Shown: in pieces, positions 58,728 through 64,000 of the stretch | Numbering within the stretch: the stretch's first letter is position 1 | Layout of the letters: the number at the start of each line of letters is the position of its first letter | Origin: Asterella californica | Lineage: Eukaryota > Streptophyta > Marchantiopsida > Marchantiales > Aytoniaceae | Direction of reading: 5' to 3' | Assembly (NCBI GenBank): GCA_036924285.1 | Contig: JAYKYS010000010.1 | Span: 1,488,001-1,552,000, forward strand | Length of the DNA: 64,000 nt | Translations under genes and position numbers: made by a program | The notes under the pieces: generated by a model | What the model was told of the DNA's origin: nothing | Databases searched by the model: none | What the model saw: the letters and a program-made list of their open reading frames with translations, nothing else

Positions 58728-60103
58728 TGTCGTGCTACTTGGCGGTTACATGTTACATTTCTACTCCGACACTTGAGTTTTAGTAGTTCTAGAAGTTGGC
58801 TCATATTACTTCTAGTCGTTTATGTATATGTTTGATATCTTTGCATACGGTGTTAACACTATTTTGAGTCCTAGTAGGCTGATAATATGCTAGTTATCTT
58901 GTTCAAGCATTTGTGCGCTTGTGCAAGTGACTTCTTATTTATCTATGATGTTCAATGTACATAATTTAGATTTACCATGTTGATAGGGTTTAAGCTCATG
59001 GGTTGTACTTACGTGTTACCCATGTGCGCTTTTTAGCTAGTTTAAGTTTACTTTCAGGACTACGTGTCGTTTTAGGTAATTTAAGATTTACGCTGACACT
59101 TTAGGGAACTTGACGTGATAGCCTATGAGTGGAATTAAGTTACCACATGGTTTAAGGCACAAAAGGACAACCAAGTGGAGCTATGAACTCCTATTGGTCC
59201 ATTTTTGTCTTTTGTAAAACACTAAATTTAGAAACAGAGGTCTAAAGGAGAGTTAGAGAATTTGGTGAGGACACTGCGAAATCTGAGAACACAGGAAGAC
59301 AGAGCTCGTCGTGCCAAGCACTGTCAATGAAATTCTTGATCGATTTGGAGCAATAAAGAAGGAGTTATGCCCAATTGAAGTTCGGATTGAGTTGAAACTA
59401 CGTCACTTTTGTTGGATTTGGGGTTTTCAGTGTCATTTGCAGCAGAATTGAGGAAATCACTTCAAACCTTTGTGGTTGCATTCACTGTCAGGAGGGCTAT
59501 GATTGTCCAAAAAGTTTCAAGTCATTTGAGCGAGTGAGTAATTCAGGATGACCGCTGAAGCAGAGGGGGTCTGAAAAGCTCTCAATCTAGACCAGCAACT
59601 TTAGAGAACGACATCTGCAGAACTACGTACAATCAGGAGGCCCAACTTCACAGGGGTGTTCAGCATCATGTAGACTCCAAATCTTGTAAGAATCTTTGAA
59701 AGTGATTAAGGCAATTTTCTGTTCTAGGTCGAAATAGCTATCCGGGTGCCAGAAATTGTCATAATTTCCTCACTCAAGATGTTTCTGTCCATATCTCAGT
59801 TGTTAGAATTTGATCTCAGGCTGAAACTTCGTGTGTGTGCTCAGTAGGGCCTCTTTTACATGTAGGAGAGTTTTAGAAGTCAGAACCATCATAGTTTTCC
59901 TCTCCTTGAGTGTTAAAGTTCACCGCCTAATCCCATTACTACTAGTTAGACCTGAATTTTGCTTTCTGAACATATTAGAGGATCCTAAACACTTGTGTGA
60001 GTGCTTATAGCGCCCTGTTGTAACCTGAGAGGCCTACCTCTTGAGTAAACAATCACAGCCAGAAGTCCAACGCTTTCCTAGGTAGACGGATCACACTCCG
60101 ACA
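58728..60103 (+). repeat. Element F 5' LTR
   Basis: It starts TGTCGTGCTAC inside the copia gene and ends CTCCGACA, 1376 bp, ten bases before a tRNA-Trp primer site. No 3' LTR is in the window. Its sequence is unlike the other LTRs although its gag-pol is closely related. Confidence 0.75.
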
Positions 60104-60113
60104 TATTCTCTTT

Positions 60114-60131
60114 TGGTGAACTCGACGTGAA
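60114..60131 (+). other. Primer-binding site of element F (tRNA-Trp)
   Basis: TGGTGAACTCGACGTGAA is identical to the site of E and A, and sits ten bases after the LTR. Confidence 0.85.
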
Positions 60132-60177
60132 AACCTAAGGTGGGAGTTTTCTTGAGAGTGTTACAGGATTAAATATC

Positions 60178-61378
60178 ATGGCCAACCAAGGATCATCAAG
60201 TGGAGGTGCTGCTGCTGCTCAGCAACTTGTTCAGTTTGATGATGCTACGATGAAGATGTTCTAAGCTTTTCACATGTTTATGCAACAGCAGCAGAGCACA
60301 GAGAGGAAGGAGGTATTAGCAACCAAGGAGTTGCAATTAGTGGTGCACAAGATGGACCAGTTCAAGGGGACAGATATTTCCAAGTACGTGCGATACTATG
60401 CTAGGGAGATGGAGGTGAACAAGGTGTCTGAGAAGGAGATGGTGGAGAACTTTGAACTTGATGTTGTCCCTGAGATTCGTGGGCGTGTGAAGGAGTTCAA
60501 GCAACAGCAAGGGCAGAGTTGAGAGAGCTTTATGCGCGCTTTGAAGGAGGAGTACTACACTGAAGATTCAGAGAGGGTGACCAAGAGAACGTTCTTGGAG
60601 TGGGTGGTTAAGCATAACAAAGGTTTGTCTGTAAATGAGTTGTTAAGGGAGTTTGATCGTCAGTATGCTCAGCTTTCTAGGACAGAGAAGCTTACACTAG
60701 AGGTGGAGAAGACATAGCTTTTCTTACAAGCAGCGGACGTGACTATTCAGGAGAAGCTTGAGTTGTTGTTGGAAGACAAGAGTGAAGAGAGAGGGTTGAA
60801 GATTGATTGGAAGGAGGTTGAAGAGACTGTCTCTTTGCTGACCAAGAGATAGAGAAGAAGGGACAAGGTGGTGGTAAGTGAAGCAGCACCTCTGATAATT
60901 CCTGTCAAGCAGTTGTCTACTAAGCCCGCTTTGGTAATTGCTAGAGAAGAAGACTCACCGCTTGATGAATTGATTAAGGGTATGAAGGAGCTTAAGCTTA
61001 AGCTCACTAGGTTAGAAGAGAAGGAGCAAAATGTACAGCCCGCTATGCAGAGACCTCAGATGAGAGAACAAATTCATCGTTGTATATGGTGCGATAGCCT
61101 AGACCATGTAAGAAGAGATTGTGGAGAGTTTTTAGATGCATTGAGGAAAGATCTTATCTTCTTCAAAGATGATAAGATCCATTTGAGAGAGACTATGATG
61201 ATGCTGGGAACCAACTTTGGCAAGGGTGGTATGAAACGGCTTGTGAATGAGATATCTGCATCACATGCTGTTTCTCTTGTGAATGTTGCTACCTGTGGAG
61301 TGAAAGTAGAAATGGAGAGAGAGAAAGAGACTACTGGGTTGTGGTCTGATGTAGTGCAATCCGTAGCTAGAACATAGC
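60178..61378 (+). pseudogene. Element F gag
   Basis: The frame starts at the ATG 60178 and can be followed to 61378 with stops at 60261-60263 (TAA), 60520-60522 (TGA), 60715-60717 (TAG) and 60850-60852 (TAG). All are one transition from Gln or Trp. Motifs: FELDVVPEIRGRVKEF, RVTKRTFLEWVVKHNKG, an Arg/Glu-rich coil, and the zinc knuckle CIWCDSLDHVRRDC (about 61082-61123). This is the least damaged Gag of the E/A/F/G lineage here. Confidence 0.87.
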
Positions 61379-62545
61379 TAAACAAGGATGTGCTACGGAG
61401 GGTTGGTAACTCAATTTGAGAAGCTACAGGATGGAATGACCTGTGGATAATATGTCAGTGCATGCTTATGTTGCAAGAAGTTAGCATGAAGCTGTACTAG
61501 AAGAAAAACGCAGGAGGGAGGATGCAAGTGAGGCTTCTACAGCCAAACGGTCTGCTTCATCAGTGAAAGGGCTAGACCAAAGACAAGACAGGAGACAACA
61601 CCTACTCGAGAGGAGACTATGGAGGATCTACCACCTACAACACCCAAGGAGAAGGAGAGAAGCAAGGAGAAGGGTAAGATGCATGCATACAAACTTCAGT
61701 CTGACATTGAGATTGCTACAGACCTGAAGCAAGTGTTAGAGAATCGTATCTTGAATGGGAAGGTTGAGTTTACTTTCGGTGAGATTCTTGGGATTGCAAA
61801 ACGTGAGTTCCATGAGGTTATCATAGATATCATCAAGAGGAAACGTCAGATTTTGGGTGAAGCAGCTATGCTTAACGCTCTAGGGACCAAATTGTCGGAA
61901 GATGAGGAAGATGAGATTGCTGGTTACTGCTCTCAAGTATCAGAGGGGAGATCGTATCAGCACGTGAGGTTTGAAGATGAGATGGAAGCATCGCAGAAGA
62001 GCCATTACTCTCACAACCATTGGGCAAGAGCAACCACAGAGACCTTAGTGAAGCTGGGAGATCTAGAGGAACCAGTGATGGCGTTGATTGATCACGGCTC
62101 AGAGATTAATCTGATGTCTAAGGAGCTGTACAAGCGTGGAAGGTGGCCCATAGACACCGACCATGGATGGCTTATCCGTGCTGTCAACAATCAGAGGGGA
62201 GAACTCTATGGTGCTTGTCTCAACATCAAGGTAATTGTGGGTGACATCAGTGATGTTCAAAATTTCTTTGTACAAGACATGTCAACCTATCCTATCATTC
62301 TAGGGCAGCCTTACATTACTGTTGTTAGAATGAAGATACGAGTTATGGATGATGGTTCAGCCTATGCTAGGATACGTAGTAGAGATGGCAGAAGAGTTGT
62401 ACAGTTTTTTACCGTTGCTGCAGAACATGAGAGGAATCGCGATAGCTTGAGAGACTGTCCACTACCTAAGATTACTCAGGAGTTTAGAGAGTCTAGGGGT
62501 TTTGACAGAGTACCATTGAAGAGCGAGACTTCAACGGTACAATAG
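61379..62545 (+). pseudogene. Element F gag-protease linker and protease
   Basis: The interval is open from 61619 to 62545 (308 codons). It contains a helical segment (EFTFGEILGIAKREF-like, about 61765) and an acidic stretch. The aspartic protease follows with VMALIDHGSEINLMSKELY (about 62077) and TYPIILGQPYITVVRMKIR (about 62287). The active site is D-H-G-S where retropepsins usually have D-T/S-G. Because this frame is intact across the site, the His is unlikely to be a mere decay product. Confidence 0.85.
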
Positions 62546-63749
62546 AGATAGGATTCTCGCCTGATCCAGTAGAGCAAAAAGCTTTATCCACTAGCTTTTT
62601 AGGATTGACGTCATGTGGATCAGTGTGTTATAGGAAGGTTGAGAATCTGAAGAGGTTTGAGAGGCAACATGTGAAGTATGTAGAGCAGTCTTTGTGAGAT
62701 AGTGGAGAGTTAGCCAGAGATGAATACATATCTGGAGTGTTTGAAGAACAGTATTTGGTAGATATTATAGGGGAGTTGAAATCTATAGTAGAAAGTTCTA
62801 TAGATGATGTAGATAGAGTGGTGAGAGTGAGCTCCAAAGAGCTTTATGATGTAATTGATACGTTCATAGATCGACAAGAAGAAGTGTATGTGAAGATCAA
62901 GTACAAGTCAGTGACGAAGAAAGTCAAACCAGTGGCTTTGTCTTTACCGCTCTACTACGATCAGAAGATGGAGCAAGCTGCACGGGAACCGACGCTCAGG
63001 GGACCGAGAAGAATTGGACACCAATTCACAGAAACAACACTGAAGGAGCTGAGGATTGGGGTGATGGATTTCTTAGTGAGCAAGAGAAGAAGAGCTTCAG
63101 GAAGATCTAGGCATAGTAAGGCGTTTGCGTTTGAGTCACATGAAGTAGGATATGTAGATCTAAGTGTAGTTGCACCTATGGTAATCTTTACTATACCGCA
63201 TGTGCCTTGGTATCTACGTCATATCCATGTACCTAGAGCTCATCTACCAAAATTGATAGACTTGCTCATGAGAGGATTAGGATGGGTATCTTGGAACCAT
63301 CTATAGTTCCTTAGTGTAGCAGATGGTTTACTGTTCCGAAGAAGAGTGGAGCTTTGAGATTCATTCAAGATATGCAGTCAGTTAACAAGGTGACTATCAA
63401 GAATATGGGTATAGGACCTATTGTAGACGAGTTTGCAAAGGCTTTTGCTGGTCGTGCTATCTATTCAAGGAGAGACTTATATTCAAGGTATGATCAGTTT
63501 CAGTTATCCTCTGAGAGTAGAGACTTGACTACAATGAGGACACCTTTGGGGTTACTAAGGATGTGCACCTTGCCACAAGGTGCTATCAATTCTGTAGCAC
63601 ATATGATGAATGACATGAACAAAGTTTTGAGAGATTTCATTCTTGAAAAAACTATGTCATTCCTTGATGATGTGCCGATCAAAAGGTGTGCTGAGGAGGA
63701 GAAGAATGAGGTAAAGGATCAGAGGGGGTGCCGTAAGTTTGTTGCAGAC
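62546..63749 (+). pseudogene. Element F reverse transcriptase, N-terminal to palm
   Basis: Open stretches are 62737-63306 and 63354-63749. Motifs: FTIPHVPWYLRHIHVPRAHL, FIQDMQSVNKVTIKN, DLYSRYDQFQLSSESR, TPLGLLRMCTLPQGA and active site SFLDDVPIK (about 63658-63684), again F-L-D-D. A stop and shift lie near 63305-63353. The gene ends at 63749 where a D-family LTR begins. Confidence 0.85.
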
Positions 63750-63870
63750 TGTAGTGACGCAGGATTACTCCTTTTGCCCATTTAGTATACAAGATATCGT
63801 TCCCACAGAGGATTTACACAAGTAACGCTGCTCTAAGTTCTAAGATCTGTTCAAACATACAAACACACGG
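63750..63870 (-). repeat. D-family LTR terminus in element F
   Basis: It begins TGTAGTGACGCAGG, the inverted end of the D LTR (matching 36898 downward and 43637 upward), and runs for 121 bp before another LTR cuts it. Confidence 0.82.
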
Positions 63871-64000
63871 TATCGTGTCGGATATTTTGTGCGTGAAGGA
63901 TGTCCAGGAAAACGCGAGGTTCCTGGCTGTGGAGATGCTGTGTGCCAAACAGAGACAAGACAGAGAAGAACAACCACGAAAAAGGAATGCTGCGATATAT
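63871..64000 (-). repeat. E/A-type LTR, start of minus-oriented copy
   Basis: It begins TATCGTGTCGGATATTTTGT, matching 39055-39180 nearly exactly, and continues out of the window. It is nested in, or recombined with, the D LTR. Confidence 0.8.

Overview
The window looks like transposon-packed nuclear DNA of a land plant or streptophyte alga. The evidence is Ty3/gypsy and Ty1/copia retrotransposon proteins plus primer-binding sites that match plant tRNA-Trp, tRNA-Asp and initiator tRNA-Met. The gag style resembles what I remember of charophyte, bryophyte and fern elements, but the species cannot be fixed from sequence alone. I see no intact host gene. Nearly every reading frame carries nonsense codons, and retrotransposons are nested up to three levels deep.

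Layout. 1-2444: fragments of a 'D' family element (piece of a coiled-coil ORF, then gag on the minus strand). 2445-6819: gag-only element 'A' with a 2023 bp LTR. 6820-9978: C-terminal integrase half and 3' LTR of element 'E'. 9979-25392: chromovirus 'C' (minus strand), carrying the gag/protease-only element 'G' (11765-18793) inside its integrase end and a solo LTR (23218-24457) inside its 5' LTR. 25393-30370: an island with a decayed transposase-like gene and a roughly 200 bp tandem array. 30371-37837: D element with a 6.5 kb LTR, a tRNA-Asp primer site and a gag start. 37838-39054: LTR, primer sites and a tRNA-Trp fragment belonging to A. 39055-55099: element E (minus strand), with a D-family solo LTR (43637-51019) in its protease that itself holds two further solo LTRs. 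55100-55464: the missing end of C's LTR. 57120-58727: copia element. 58728-63749: gypsy element 'F' inserted into copia, itself cut by a D LTR.

Main conclusion. Turning 6820-39054 around between the two near-identical inverted 2023 bp LTRs (4797-6819 and 39055-41077) repairs several broken features at once: E's integrase, E's LTR pair with matching target duplications, C's split LTR, and D's split gag. This is either a real LTR-mediated inversion or a mis-oriented assembly segment. In the repaired order, element A sits in D's gag in circularly permuted form (gag to LTR, primer site with a 40-nt tRNA-Trp piece, partial LTR, leader). That is what integration of an extrachromosomal LTR circle would leave.

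Other unusual points are a family with giant, protein-coding LTRs saturated with the hexamer GAAGAC/GTCTTC, and a tRNA-like module conserved inside otherwise different LTRs.
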